Source of the DNA: Streptomyces sp. CCM_MD2014
Lineage (GTDB): Bacteria > Actinomycetota > Actinomycetes > Streptomycetales > Streptomycetaceae
Length of the DNA: 64,000 bases
NCBI RefSeq assembly: GCF_000772045.1
Contig: NZ_CP009754.1
Location: 1,736,001-1,800,000 of the forward strand
Direction: 5' to 3'
Part shown: one piece after another, positions 44,778 to 52,671 of the stretch
Layout: the number at the start of each line of letters is the position of its first letter
How positions within the stretch are numbered: the stretch's first letter is position 1
The notes under the pieces: model-generated
Databases searched by the model: none
Told to the model about the DNA's origin: nothing
Seen by the model: only the letters and a program-made list of their open reading frames with translations
Made by a program: the position numbers and the translations under genes

Positions 44778-45647
44778 TCAGTGGCCGATGGTGTCCAGTT
44801 CGGCCACATCGTCACTGGAGAGGGAGAGCCCGGCGCCGGCGATGTTCTCGCGCAGGTGCGCGGTCGAGGAGGTGCCGGGGATGAGGAGGATGTTCGGCGA
44901 GCGCTGCATCAGCCAGGCCAGCGCGACGGACATGGGCGTCGCTCCCAGCCGGTCCGCGACCCGCGACAGGGCCCTGGACTGCAGCGGCGTGAAACCTCCC
45001 AGGGGGAAGAACGGCACGTAGGCGATGTTCTCGGCGGCGAGGTGGTCCACCAGGTCGTCGTCGTGGCGGTGGGCGAGGTTGTACATGTTCTGCACGCACA
45101 CGACCGGGGCGATGCGGCGCGCCTGCTCGACCTGTTCCGCGGTGACGTTGCTGACGCCGAGGTGGCGGATGAGTCCTTCTTGCTGAAGGCCTGCGAGCGT
45201 CTCGAACGCTTCGGTGATCGAGCCGGGCCCGGGCCCCTGGGCGTCACCCATGCGCATGTTGACCAGGTCGAGCCTCTCGACTCCGAGGGACTGGAGGTTG
45301 TCCTGGACCTGCTTGCGCAGGTCCTCGGGGCGCCGGGCCGTGGGCCATCCGCCCTGGGCGTCGCGGGTCGCTCCCACCTTCGTGGCGATGAACAGCGACT
45401 CCGGGTAGGGATGCAGCGCTTCACGAATCAGTTCGTTCGTGATGCGCGGTCCGTAGGCCTCGCTGGTGTCGATGTGGGTGATCCCGAGACCGACCGCCTC
45501 GCGCAGTACCGCCAGAGATCCCTCGCGGTCGGCGGGCGGGCCCATGACCCACGGGCCGGCGAGCTGCATCGCCCCGTACCCGAACCGGGTTACCGGAACG
45601 TCGCCCAGCATCCGCGTGCCGCCGGGAAGAGCAGTGGGTGTGTTCAT
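44778..45647 (-). CDS. aldo/keto reductase
   Basis: A 289-aa NADPH-dependent aldo/keto reductase. Active-site Asp and Tyr are in HIDTSEAYGP, the Lys in IATKVGAT, and IRHLGVSNVTAEQVEQA is the family block. It reduces aldehydes or ketones. ATG 45647 follows AAAGGCG. It is divergent from an HxlR regulator, with two inverted repeats in the shared region, so it is probably controlled by that regulator. Confidence 0.9.
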   Translation of the reverse strand: MNTPTALPGGTRMLGDVPVTRFGYGAMQLAGPWVMGPPADREGSLAVLREAVGLGITHIDTSEAYGPRITNELIREALHPYPESLFIATKVGATRDAQGGWPTARRPEDLRKQVQDNLQSLGVERLDLVNMRMGDAQGPGPGSITEAFETLAGLQQEGLIRHLGVSNVTAEQVEQARRIAPVVCVQNMYNLAHRHDDDLVDHLAAENIAYVPFFPLGGFTPLQSRALSRVADRLGATPMSVALAWLMQRSPNILLIPGTSSTAHLRENIAGAGLSLSSDDVAELDTIGH

Positions 45648-45713
45648 CGTGGCGCCTTTCACCTCTTACCAGGGATGGTGTTTCCGTCCCCCTTGCACCA
45701 TTCTTGGAGAGGA

Positions 45714-45746
45714 ACTTCCCGCTGGGAAGTAGGCACTCTTAAGTGC
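45714..45746. promoter_or_regulatory. two inverted repeats in the AKR-HxlR intergenic region
   Basis: ACTTCCCGCTGGGAAGT (45714-45730) and GCACTCTTAAGTGC (45733-45746) are adjacent palindromes between the divergent genes. Either is a candidate HxlR operator; the second has the ACTT/AAGT arms often seen in HxlR sites. Confidence 0.6.
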
Positions 45747-45767
45747 GTAACACCCCTGAAGTGAGAG

Positions 45768-46211
45768 GTGAGCTCGGTGGCGACGACGAAGGCCGACGGA
45801 AAAGCCCAGGCCAAGGCCGAGTACAACGCGTTCCTGGCGGTGTGCCCCAGCCGTCAGCTCCTCGACCGGATCTCGAACAAATGGGTTGTCCTGATCCTGT
45901 GCGCACTGGGCGGCGACACCCTCGAACCCCCCGGTGCGCCGCACACCCCCAAGGCGATGCGCTACTCCGAACTGGCCCGGCTGCTGAACGGTGTCAGCCA
46001 GAAGATGCTGACCCAGACCCTGCGCGCCCTCGAACGCGACGGCCTGCTCACCCGCACCGTGACACCCACAGTCCCCGTCACCGTCACCTACGAGCTGACC
46101 GACCTGGGCCGCTCACTCCACCACCTGACACGCGATCTCAGGCAGTGGGCGCAGACCCACATGGACGCCGTCCTCACCCACCGCGAGAGCTACGACGCAC
46201 GAACCTCCTGA
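45768..46211 (+). CDS. HxlR-family transcriptional regulator
   Basis: A 147-aa winged-helix regulator: RQLLDRISNKWVVLILCAL, then RYSELARLLNGVSQKMLTQT and LERDGLLTRTVTPTVPVTV are family hallmarks. Cys26, just before the first helix, corresponds to the redox-sensing cysteine of QorR/HypR-like members. Start GTG 45768 or GTG 45777. It likely represses itself and the divergent aldo/keto reductase until an aldehyde or quinone modifies the Cys (inference). Confidence 0.9.
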   Translation: MSSVATTKADGKAQAKAEYNAFLAVCPSRQLLDRISNKWVVLILCALGGDTLEPPGAPHTPKAMRYSELARLLNGVSQKMLTQTLRALERDGLLTRTVTPTVPVTVTYELTDLGRSLHHLTRDLRQWAQTHMDAVLTHRESYDARTS

Positions 46212-46562
46212 CCATCAGAAGGTGCTCGTACCGCTGGAGACGTGGGGTGGTTCTCGCTGATCAGGGGGTGGCGGGTGAGGCGTGCCGTGGCTTGTGCCTG
46301 TCCGTCCCATGACGCCCGGTCTTCGCAGCCGAGTGCTTACCGTCGGAAGGAAGCGGAGCATCGTCACCGACACGCTCGGGCTCCTGCTCGCGCTGTTGGT
46401 CACCCCGGCGATCTGCACCTCCGCGAGGAGCGCATCGTCGCGCCCTCGTTCGGCTTCACCAGATGTTGTCTCAGTGTCGCGTCGGCCGACTTCCACGTTC
46501 TGTTGATCGCTCCTCCCACCAAGCAGGGTTCTCTCCTGCGTGATCTTCGAGGTCGGCGTGTG
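46212..46562. other. no recognisable gene
   Basis: About 350 bp between convergent genes. No plausible coding frame; no clear hairpin seen by eye. Confidence 0.35.
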
Positions 46563-47039
46563 CTACCCCATGACCGCGCGGGCCGCGTCCAGAAACGCCA
46601 GCCGGTTGCCCTCCAAGTAGTCGCGCACGCTCTCGCCCTCGGGCAGGCCGTCCCACACCGTCCGGTTGAGGTCGAGGAAATACGCGCGTGCCGCGTCGTG
46701 CACGGGCAGGGGGAACTGGATGCGGATGAGACGCTCCGCGACCCACAGCTTGTTCATGACGTCCCGGGTCGTGAGGAACCAGTCGTCGGTGTCCTCCCAT
46801 TCGGAAGGCCGGCTGAAGGCGGAGCGTTCGGCCTCTGCTCCCACCTCGACGAACCGTTCCAGCAGCGCCAGCCGTTCCCCGCGCCGGGCCTCCGACAAGG
46901 CGATCTGCTGCCGTTGTCGTTCAGCGCGTTCCGCTGAGAGTTGAGTCCTGTGCTGGACGAGGTAGGACAACGAGCCGCCGAGGACAACGCCGCCCAGCGA
47001 TATGAGGGACACCCAGACCTGACCTGACATGGCGGTCAT
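46563..47039 (-). CDS. hypothetical protein with N-terminal membrane anchor
   Basis: A 158-aa protein with one N-terminal hydrophobic helix (VSLISLGGVVLGGSLSYLV) followed by a charged coiled-coil (residues ~35-65, rich in Arg, Glu and Gln) and a soluble helical domain with Trp-rich WEDTDDWFLTTRDVMNKLW. I do not recognise the family; similar short membrane-tethered coiled-coil proteins are common in Streptomyces. The start is ATG 47039 or ATG 47030. Confidence 0.6.
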   Translation of the reverse strand: MTAMSGQVWVSLISLGGVVLGGSLSYLVQHRTQLSAERAERQRQQIALSEARRGERLALLERFVEVGAEAERSAFSRPSEWEDTDDWFLTTRDVMNKLWVAERLIRIQFPLPVHDAARAYFLDLNRTVWDGLPEGESVRDYLEGNRLAFLDAARAVMG

Positions 47040-47400
47040 CGTGCCATGCCGTCGAACTTGAGACGATCTCACTGCGGCTGGTTGTGATTACGGCGTCCGG
47101 GCCGTCCTGGAGGCCTGCTCACCGCACGTGCTGCCGGCGGCTCGGCAGCACGAAGTCTTCTCGTCGTCGGTTGTCAGCGCTCCGCGTTGTCGCCCTCCCC
47201 GCCTTGCATCTGCACCCTCCCCCAGCCCGGCTTCGCTCGCGCGTGAGGGGGCGGCGCATGCGCGGCCGGCCGGACCGGCTCCTCGACTCCACTCGTGAGC
47301 GCACAACCCGGCTCGCACGGGGCCGGGCCACGCCTCCCCGGTTGAGTGAAAGGCACGAGAACGGGCAGGTGAAGGAGGATTTGCCTGCCAAGATCCCCGT
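47040..47400. other. intergenic region, presumed promoter of the 47.4-58.3 kb operon
   Basis: About 360 bp between divergent genes without a plausible frame. It must hold the promoter of the long plus-strand operon that starts at 47401, but I could not mark a convincing -10/-35 by eye. Confidence 0.4.
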
Positions 47401-48327
47401 ATGGGAACTCCCACACTCGACCTCGCCGTCGGAGTAGCCTCCGCCTCCCTGGACAACGGGCTCAAGCAGCTGCACACCGGTCACCGGGACCTGCTGAGAG
47501 GTGACCGCAGCGAGGTCGTCTCCGGCGTCCAGTACTCCCTGTCCTGGGACCTCCGGGAACCCCCGAGGATCTCCTTGGGCGCTCCCGACCCCGCTCGCTG
47601 GGAGAAGACCTGGAAACAGGCGGGCGTGAGCGCGCTGCCCTCCTCCGGGCTGGTCCAGTTGGTGATGCCGGAGCTGTGGCTCCGTTGGGCCCCGGAGCGC
47701 GGTGCGCCCCGTGAGCTGAGCTGCAGCGTGGCGGTGCCCGCACGGCTGCTGGCCGCCGACGGCGCGCTCCGGGTCGAGTTGCTCGGGGTGTGGATGGAGA
47801 CTCCCCCGGCCGACGGCAACGACCGGACGCTCCTGCGGCGGGTCCTCGTGCCCAGACTCCTCAAACTGGGCGGGGACCTGCTGAAGCGTCTCGGGCTGTC
47901 CGCCGAGCGGATCTTCGGCCGGTCCGTGGACCTCACGCTCGTCCTGGTGGACGTCACCGACCGGCACCTGGTCGTCGCCGCCGCGTCGCAGCCGGGCTCC
48001 GGCTCGGCGTCAGCCCTCGACTGGCCGTCGGACAAGGAGGTCTTCTGTCTGGCCAGCCCGGCGCTGGTGAAGACGCTCGTCGGTGCGGCCGCGCAGCGGG
48101 AGGCGGACAAGCGCGCACGCGTCGTCGACGCCAAGGAGACGGTGGCGGGGGTGGCCGAGGCCACGCTCCAGGCGTATTTCCACGGACTCAGGAATCTGCG
48201 TGTCGACGCCCGTGACCCGGCCCGGCTCACCGCCGGTGTGGACATCGCCTGGAAGGGCGGCGTCACGATCTTCCCCATCGCCCCCGGCGTGGGCTGTGCG
48301 CTCGTCGAGGCCACCCAGAACATGTGA
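47401..48327 (+). CDS. unknown lipid-binding-like protein A (paralogue of the next gene)
   Basis: A 308-aa protein without signal peptide or membrane segment. It aligns along its length with the next gene product: LDLAVGVASASLDNGL against CDLVVALGQDTLNDRL, YSLSWDLREPPRISL against IPLDWALGEPPVLSL, and RTLLRRVLVPRLLKL against RAVYRHIVVPRALRA. An amphipathic first helix with an Asn/Asp pair followed by alternating strands resembles TULIP lipid-binding proteins of the P47/OrfX type. This is a pattern-level inference, not a recognised family match. It is the first gene of an eight-gene operon; ATG 47401. Confidence 0.75.
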   Translation: MGTPTLDLAVGVASASLDNGLKQLHTGHRDLLRGDRSEVVSGVQYSLSWDLREPPRISLGAPDPARWEKTWKQAGVSALPSSGLVQLVMPELWLRWAPERGAPRELSCSVAVPARLLAADGALRVELLGVWMETPPADGNDRTLLRRVLVPRLLKLGGDLLKRLGLSAERIFGRSVDLTLVLVDVTDRHLVVAAASQPGSGSASALDWPSDKEVFCLASPALVKTLVGAAAQREADKRARVVDAKETVAGVAEATLQAYFHGLRNLRVDARDPARLTAGVDIAWKGGVTIFPIAPGVGCALVEATQNM

Positions 48328-48343
48328 CGAGGAGCAAGCCCGC

Positions 48344-49279
48344 GTGACCCGATGCGATCTCGTGGTGGCCCTGGGACAGGACACCCTCAACGACCGTCTG
48401 CGCAGCTCAGCGTCCCGTCCCGGCGTGCGCGACACCCTCCTGAACGGCACGCTCCAGGTGCCCTCCGGCGACCGGAGCATCCCGCTCGACTGGGCTCTCG
48501 GCGAGCCGCCGGTGCTGTCACTGCACGAACCCACCGACGACGAGTGGCGCGCGGCGATCGGACCGCGCGGCGTCCCGCCCGCCCGGGTGCCGGGCGCGTT
48601 CACCGTACTGCTCCCCCGGCTGACCGTCAGCGGCCCGGGCGTCAAGCGGGCCACCCGCAGGGTGAAGCTCCTGTGCACGCTCGCCGCACGGTCCGGGACG
48701 CTCGACTTCACCCCGCTGGGTGCCGAACTCGACCTGCGGCACGTCCCGGACCCCAGCGACCGTGCCGTCTACCGGCACATCGTGGTGCCCAGGGCACTGC
48801 GGGCCGCGCTGGTTCTGCTGGGCCGTACCGCGCTGCCCCGCATCGACGTGGCGGGACTCTCCTTCGGCGACTTCGCCCTCACCGCCGGAGCCGGCATGGT
48901 GGTCGGCGCCGCGAACACCGCCGACCGGCCTCCCGCCCCGGCTCCCGATCCGGCCGCCCTGTTCCCCCGGGCCCCCGCCTTCGAGGTGCTGCTGTCGCGC
49001 GCCGCCCTCGAACGCGCGGCCCGCGCCGCCGTGGCCGGTCTGGCCGGCCGCTCCGACAGTGCCCGCGGAAGCTCGAGTTTCGGCATCGGGCGGGCCCAGT
49101 ACGAGGGCCGTGTGCAGGTGAACGCCGCCACCGCCCGCGTCGCCGGCGATCCGCTGGAGCTGGACGTCGACATCTCCCTGTCCGTACACGCCGAAGCCGG
49201 GATCGACCTCTTCCGGGACATCGGGGAGGCCCTGAACCACGCCGCGGAGGGCATCGGCCGCGCTCTGGCCAGCTACTGA
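48344..49279 (+). CDS. unknown lipid-binding-like protein B
   Basis: A 311-aa paralogue of the preceding product, clearly related over the first ~200 residues, with a different C-terminus (a beta-rich segment from GRAQYEGRVQVNAATARV on). GTG 48344 follows GAGGAG and lies 16 bp after the previous stop, so the two are one transcript. Cytosolic by sequence. Function unknown; it probably forms a pair with protein A, since tandem diverged copies often make heterodimers (inference). Confidence 0.75.
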   Translation: MTRCDLVVALGQDTLNDRLRSSASRPGVRDTLLNGTLQVPSGDRSIPLDWALGEPPVLSLHEPTDDEWRAAIGPRGVPPARVPGAFTVLLPRLTVSGPGVKRATRRVKLLCTLAARSGTLDFTPLGAELDLRHVPDPSDRAVYRHIVVPRALRAALVLLGRTALPRIDVAGLSFGDFALTAGAGMVVGAANTADRPPAPAPDPAALFPRAPAFEVLLSRAALERAARAAVAGLAGRSDSARGSSSFGIGRAQYEGRVQVNAATARVAGDPLELDVDISLSVHAEAGIDLFRDIGEALNHAAEGIGRALASY

Positions 49280-49319
49280 CGGTACGTCCACTCCTCCCAC
49301 CCGCCCCTCATGGAGTCAC

Positions 49320-49700
49320 ATGTCCGACATCGGCATCTCCTACGACGCCTCCGTCCTCCCCGAACCGCTGCGGGTACGCGTCCGGTTGCACCTGTCGGGC
49401 ACCGCGGTCCGGGCGACGCTGGAAGACGTCCCCGGTTTCGTCGTCACCCTCCGCCCGGTCGGCAACGTCGGCGAGCAGATCCTCTCCGGTGTCGCCTGGC
49501 CCGTCGCCCAGACCCTCGGCTTCCTGCTGCCCCAGGTCGGCCACGGGCTTCTCGAGGGCCAGTCCTTCGACCTGCTGCCGCTGCCCGCGCCACCGCCCCT
49601 GCACCTGAACGGCCAGACCCTCACCCCCGTCCTGGACAACCCCACCCTGAGCAGCCGCGACGGCATGCTCAGGTTCACGGCCTCGCCCCGCCTGGCCTGA
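49320..49700 (+). CDS. unknown small protein C
   Basis: A 126-aa protein. A central hydrophobic helix (VAWPVAQTLGFLLPQVGHGL) is flanked by beta-like segments. The last 30 residues (LDNPTLSSRDGMLRFTASP) match LDRPELGSHKGMLMISGTV of the next gene, so the two are paralogues. ATG 49320 has GGAG upstream. It is the third gene of the operon, 40 bp after the second. Similar small proteins accompany P47/OrfX clusters (OrfX1-like size), but I claim only the resemblance in layout. Confidence 0.7.
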   Translation: MSDIGISYDASVLPEPLRVRVRLHLSGTAVRATLEDVPGFVVTLRPVGNVGEQILSGVAWPVAQTLGFLLPQVGHGLLEGQSFDLLPLPAPPPLHLNGQTLTPVLDNPTLSSRDGMLRFTASPRLA

Positions 49701-49731
49701 CCCACGCTCCCCCACAGAACAGGACCCGCAG

Positions 49732-50097
49732 ATGGCGCTCATGGACTTCACGACCCTCACCGAGCCCGATCCGCCGGAGGTCACCGTCCGGGCCGACGCC
49801 GTGTCCGACGAGAAGCTGACCCTGAGACTGACGGACCTGACCCTGACCGACGTCTCCTTCCTCCCGTCGAGCGCGGCCGCCGTCCCCGTCGGGATCGTGT
49901 CCATGCTCCTGTCGAAACCCGCCGCCTCGGCCGTCAGGCAGTTCTTCGAAGACCGGACCCTCGACCTGCCCATCGATCAGCTGCTGCGCACCTCGTTCCC
50001 CGCCGGTGACACCGAGGTGAAGGTGCGGCTCGACCGGCCCGAACTGGGGTCCCACAAAGGGATGCTCATGATCAGCGGCACCGTCTCCGTCTCCTGA
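49732..50097 (+). CDS. unknown small protein D (paralogue of C)
   Basis: A 121-aa protein sharing with its upstream neighbour the block LD-x-P-x-L-x-S-x-x-GML near the C-terminus and the central hydrophobic stretch (AAAVPVGIVSMLLSKPAASA). ATG 49732, 31 bp after the previous gene. No signal peptide. Function unknown. Confidence 0.7.
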   Translation: MALMDFTTLTEPDPPEVTVRADAVSDEKLTLRLTDLTLTDVSFLPSSAAAVPVGIVSMLLSKPAASAVRQFFEDRTLDLPIDQLLRTSFPAGDTEVKVRLDRPELGSHKGMLMISGTVSVS

Positions 50098-50134
50098 CCC
50101 TTCCCGCCCGCACCTTCCCAGGAGCCCTCTCCGC

Positions 50135-51553
50135 ATGAACGACCCGCAGCTCTCCCCGGACGGCGGGCCCTCCGCCGCCGAACCGCTCCGCCTTGCCGAC
50201 ACACCGGGCTACCCCCTGGCCCGCGGTGTGGACACGACCGACATCGACACCGTTCCCTACGACACCGGCGCGCTGAGCATCCGCTTCGGCGACCTGGCCC
50301 TGCGGCCCCTGGAAGCACCCGTGCCGGTGGCCACCGAAGTCCTCGGAGAGATCACCAAGGTCACGTACCGCATCCCGGCCCTGTCACTGACCGGACGTTA
50401 CGCGCTCGACGCGCGGCCGGACGAGATCAGCGCGATCGACGCCGGCGGCAACCCCTTCCGGCCACTGACCGCGGAGCAGCGGCAACCGACGTTCCCGGCG
50501 GCCCCCGCCACACACACTCCGCCCGACCAACAGACCCAGGAACGGTGGCACGGGCGGGCCCGCGCGCACCGCGACGCCCTGATGAGGACGGAGAACGGCA
50601 GGAGGCTGCTGGTCGAGTACGGGACTCACAACGACACGTACTGCGAGGTCTTCGCCGGTGACGACTTCGCCAGCAAGACACTGAGGCAGATCTGGCAAAA
50701 GGGCGGCACCACCCGCCGTATGGGAGAGCACACCTACTCCGTCACCGACCCCGACGTTCCTCCCGGTGAACAGCGACCGGTCAACGAGTGGACCGACCCC
50801 GCCGATCCCGACGTCACCTTCAACACCCATGCCTGGCGGCAGCGGACCGCTCTGGTGTCGGCTCTTGTCTCGAAAGCCGACTGGGCGAAGGAGGACGAAG
50901 ACGAAGAGAGCAGCGAGCGCTACGGGGAGGCGGCGCTGGCTGCCGAGCGGTTCAGCAAAGAAGTCCAGCGGATGGGGGACGGCGGCAACCATGTGGCGCC
51001 TCTGACCCAGAGGGAGATCTACCGGACCGTGGAGGAGCACTCGGGAACTGTCCCGCCGCCGCCCCCGGAGGCCATGGCGCGCTACCGGCCGCCCGCCGCT
51101 GCCGAGGACCTCGGGCCGGAGGGGCGCCCCGGCGACTTTGCCGGACCGGCAGCGGAGGGCTGGGTGGAACTGACCGCGCAGGACCACGCGGTCATCGACA
51201 GCTTCCACCGGGCCCGGTACCAGCAACAGGCCGCCGAAGCGGATCCGGCCGACAACACATTGCACCTGGGGCGGCTCTCGGCCCGGCTCGAGGACGTCCG
51301 GATCACCCTCATTCTCCCGGCCGGGCCAGGCACCCCTCCCACCGACCTCGAGCACATCGAGGTCGCCCTGCCGGAGTTCGGCCTCGAAGTGCAGGACGAG
51401 CACTGGGAGGGGAACGCCGGTGAAGTGGCCAAGGAGCGCCTCGCCGGGATGACGTTCCTCCTCGGGCTGCTGCGCGATTCCATGTCCGAGACGCTGCGCT
51501 ACGGCGCCCTCACTGGCATGCCCGGATTCGCGGCCCCCGCGGCAGAGGACTGA
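50135..51553 (+). CDS. unknown protein E
   Basis: A 472-aa soluble protein. Residues ~30-110 are beta-like (GALSIRFGDLALRPLEAPVP and KVTYRIPALSLTGRYALDA), a long charged helical middle follows, and the last ~100 residues return to beta-like repeats (LHLGRLSARLEDVRITLILP) ending in a helix. No motif of a known enzyme is visible. ATG 50135 has CAGGAG upstream. The stop lies 3 bp before the polyprenyl synthase start, so the two are tightly coupled. Confidence 0.7.
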   Translation: MNDPQLSPDGGPSAAEPLRLADTPGYPLARGVDTTDIDTVPYDTGALSIRFGDLALRPLEAPVPVATEVLGEITKVTYRIPALSLTGRYALDARPDEISAIDAGGNPFRPLTAEQRQPTFPAAPATHTPPDQQTQERWHGRARAHRDALMRTENGRRLLVEYGTHNDTYCEVFAGDDFASKTLRQIWQKGGTTRRMGEHTYSVTDPDVPPGEQRPVNEWTDPADPDVTFNTHAWRQRTALVSALVSKADWAKEDEDEESSERYGEAALAAERFSKEVQRMGDGGNHVAPLTQREIYRTVEEHSGTVPPPPPEAMARYRPPAAAEDLGPEGRPGDFAGPAAEGWVELTAQDHAVIDSFHRARYQQQAAEADPADNTLHLGRLSARLEDVRITLILPAGPGTPPTDLEHIEVALPEFGLEVQDEHWEGNAGEVAKERLAGMTFLLGLLRDSMSETLRYGALTGMPGFAAPAAED

Positions 51554-51556
51554 CCG

Positions 51557-52585
51557 GTGCTCATCCTCGACAGCCGCACGACCCCCGAGGACGCGGCGTG
51601 TACCGTCTGGGCGGAGTTGCCGGCCGAAGACCTGGTGCGCTACGAAGCGATTCTGGAAGAGGCCCTGGAAGCCCAGCGGGAGTACCTCAGCGAAGCCGAG
51701 TACACCATCTACCGGCGGGGCAAGAGGCTGCGCCCGGCGATCCTGCTGCTGGCCGCACGCATGGTGCACGGACCGGCCCCGCTGCCGGCCAAAGTGGTCC
51801 AGGGCGCCGTCTCGCTGGAGATGCTGCACGTCGCCACCCTCATTCACGACGACGTGGTGGACGACTCCATGCTGCGCAGGGGAATGCCGTCCGTGAACGC
51901 GGCCCGCGGCCCGGGGACCGCGGTGATCGTCGGTGATCTGCAGTTCGTCCAGGCCGTGCGCGGTTTCGTGGACGCCATCGACCGCGACAGCGACATGGCA
52001 CTGGTCAAGCTGGTGCTGGACAGCGCGTTCGACACCTGCCGCGGCGAGTTGGACGAACTGCGCACCGACCTCTCCCAGGAGCCTGCCGTACTGGTGCAGC
52101 GCTACTGGGAGACCGCGGACCGCAAGACGGCCGTCCTCTTCGGACTGGCGGCCGAGTCCGGCGTCGTCCTGGCCGATGGACACAGCAGCGACGCTCGCCG
52201 GGCCGGCTTCTTCGGACGCGGACTCGGCCGCGCCTTCCAGGTCATGGACGACCTGTTCGACCTCTCCCGGGCCGAGGACGCGTCCGGCAAACCGTGCGGA
52301 GTGGACCTGCTGCGCGGCCGTGCCTCCCTGCCACTGATCTACGCCATGGCGGAACTGGGACCGGCCCACCGGGTCACCCGGACGATGCGCGGCGATCCCG
52401 CCGACCCCGCGGCCCTGGCCCGGGTCCTGGCCCAGGTCCGTGCCACCGGCGCCTTCGCCCGGGCCTACGCGGACGCCCGCGAGCGGGCACTCGACGCCCT
52501 GGAATTCCTGCGCCCCTTCCCCGACAACCGGTACCGCAGGGCGCTCCACGACCTGACCCTGCACGTGGTGGACCGGTCCCCCTGA
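51557..52585 (+). CDS. polyprenyl diphosphate synthase
   Basis: A 342-aa trans-isoprenyl diphosphate synthase, which builds linear prenyl diphosphates from IPP and an allylic starter. The first Asp-rich motif is LIHDDVVDDS (Asp98, Asp99, Asp102), the second is VMDDLFDLS (Asp231, Asp232, Asp235), and GKRLRPAILLLAARM is present for IPP binding. The block before the first motif (LEMLHVATLIHDD) with small residues there is of the medium/long-chain type, so the product may be longer than C20 (inference). GTG 51557 is 3 bp after the previous stop. It lies inside the operon of unknown proteins and ties it to isoprenoid chemistry. Confidence 0.9.
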   Translation: MLILDSRTTPEDAACTVWAELPAEDLVRYEAILEEALEAQREYLSEAEYTIYRRGKRLRPAILLLAARMVHGPAPLPAKVVQGAVSLEMLHVATLIHDDVVDDSMLRRGMPSVNAARGPGTAVIVGDLQFVQAVRGFVDAIDRDSDMALVKLVLDSAFDTCRGELDELRTDLSQEPAVLVQRYWETADRKTAVLFGLAAESGVVLADGHSSDARRAGFFGRGLGRAFQVMDDLFDLSRAEDASGKPCGVDLLRGRASLPLIYAMAELGPAHRVTRTMRGDPADPAALARVLAQVRATGAFARAYADARERALDALEFLRPFPDNRYRRALHDLTLHVVDRSP

Positions 52586-52671
52586 GCGGAGCACGGCCAC
52601 CCCGCCCCGCCCGCGCCCGGACCGGCCGTCCGGTGACGCCACGTACCCCGAGCCCGTCACAGGGAGACACC

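Noticed and set aside
50384..52660. A 758-codon minus-strand frame opposite proteins E and the polyprenyl synthase
   Set aside because: Antisense shadow of genes with clear catalytic motifs on the plus strand.
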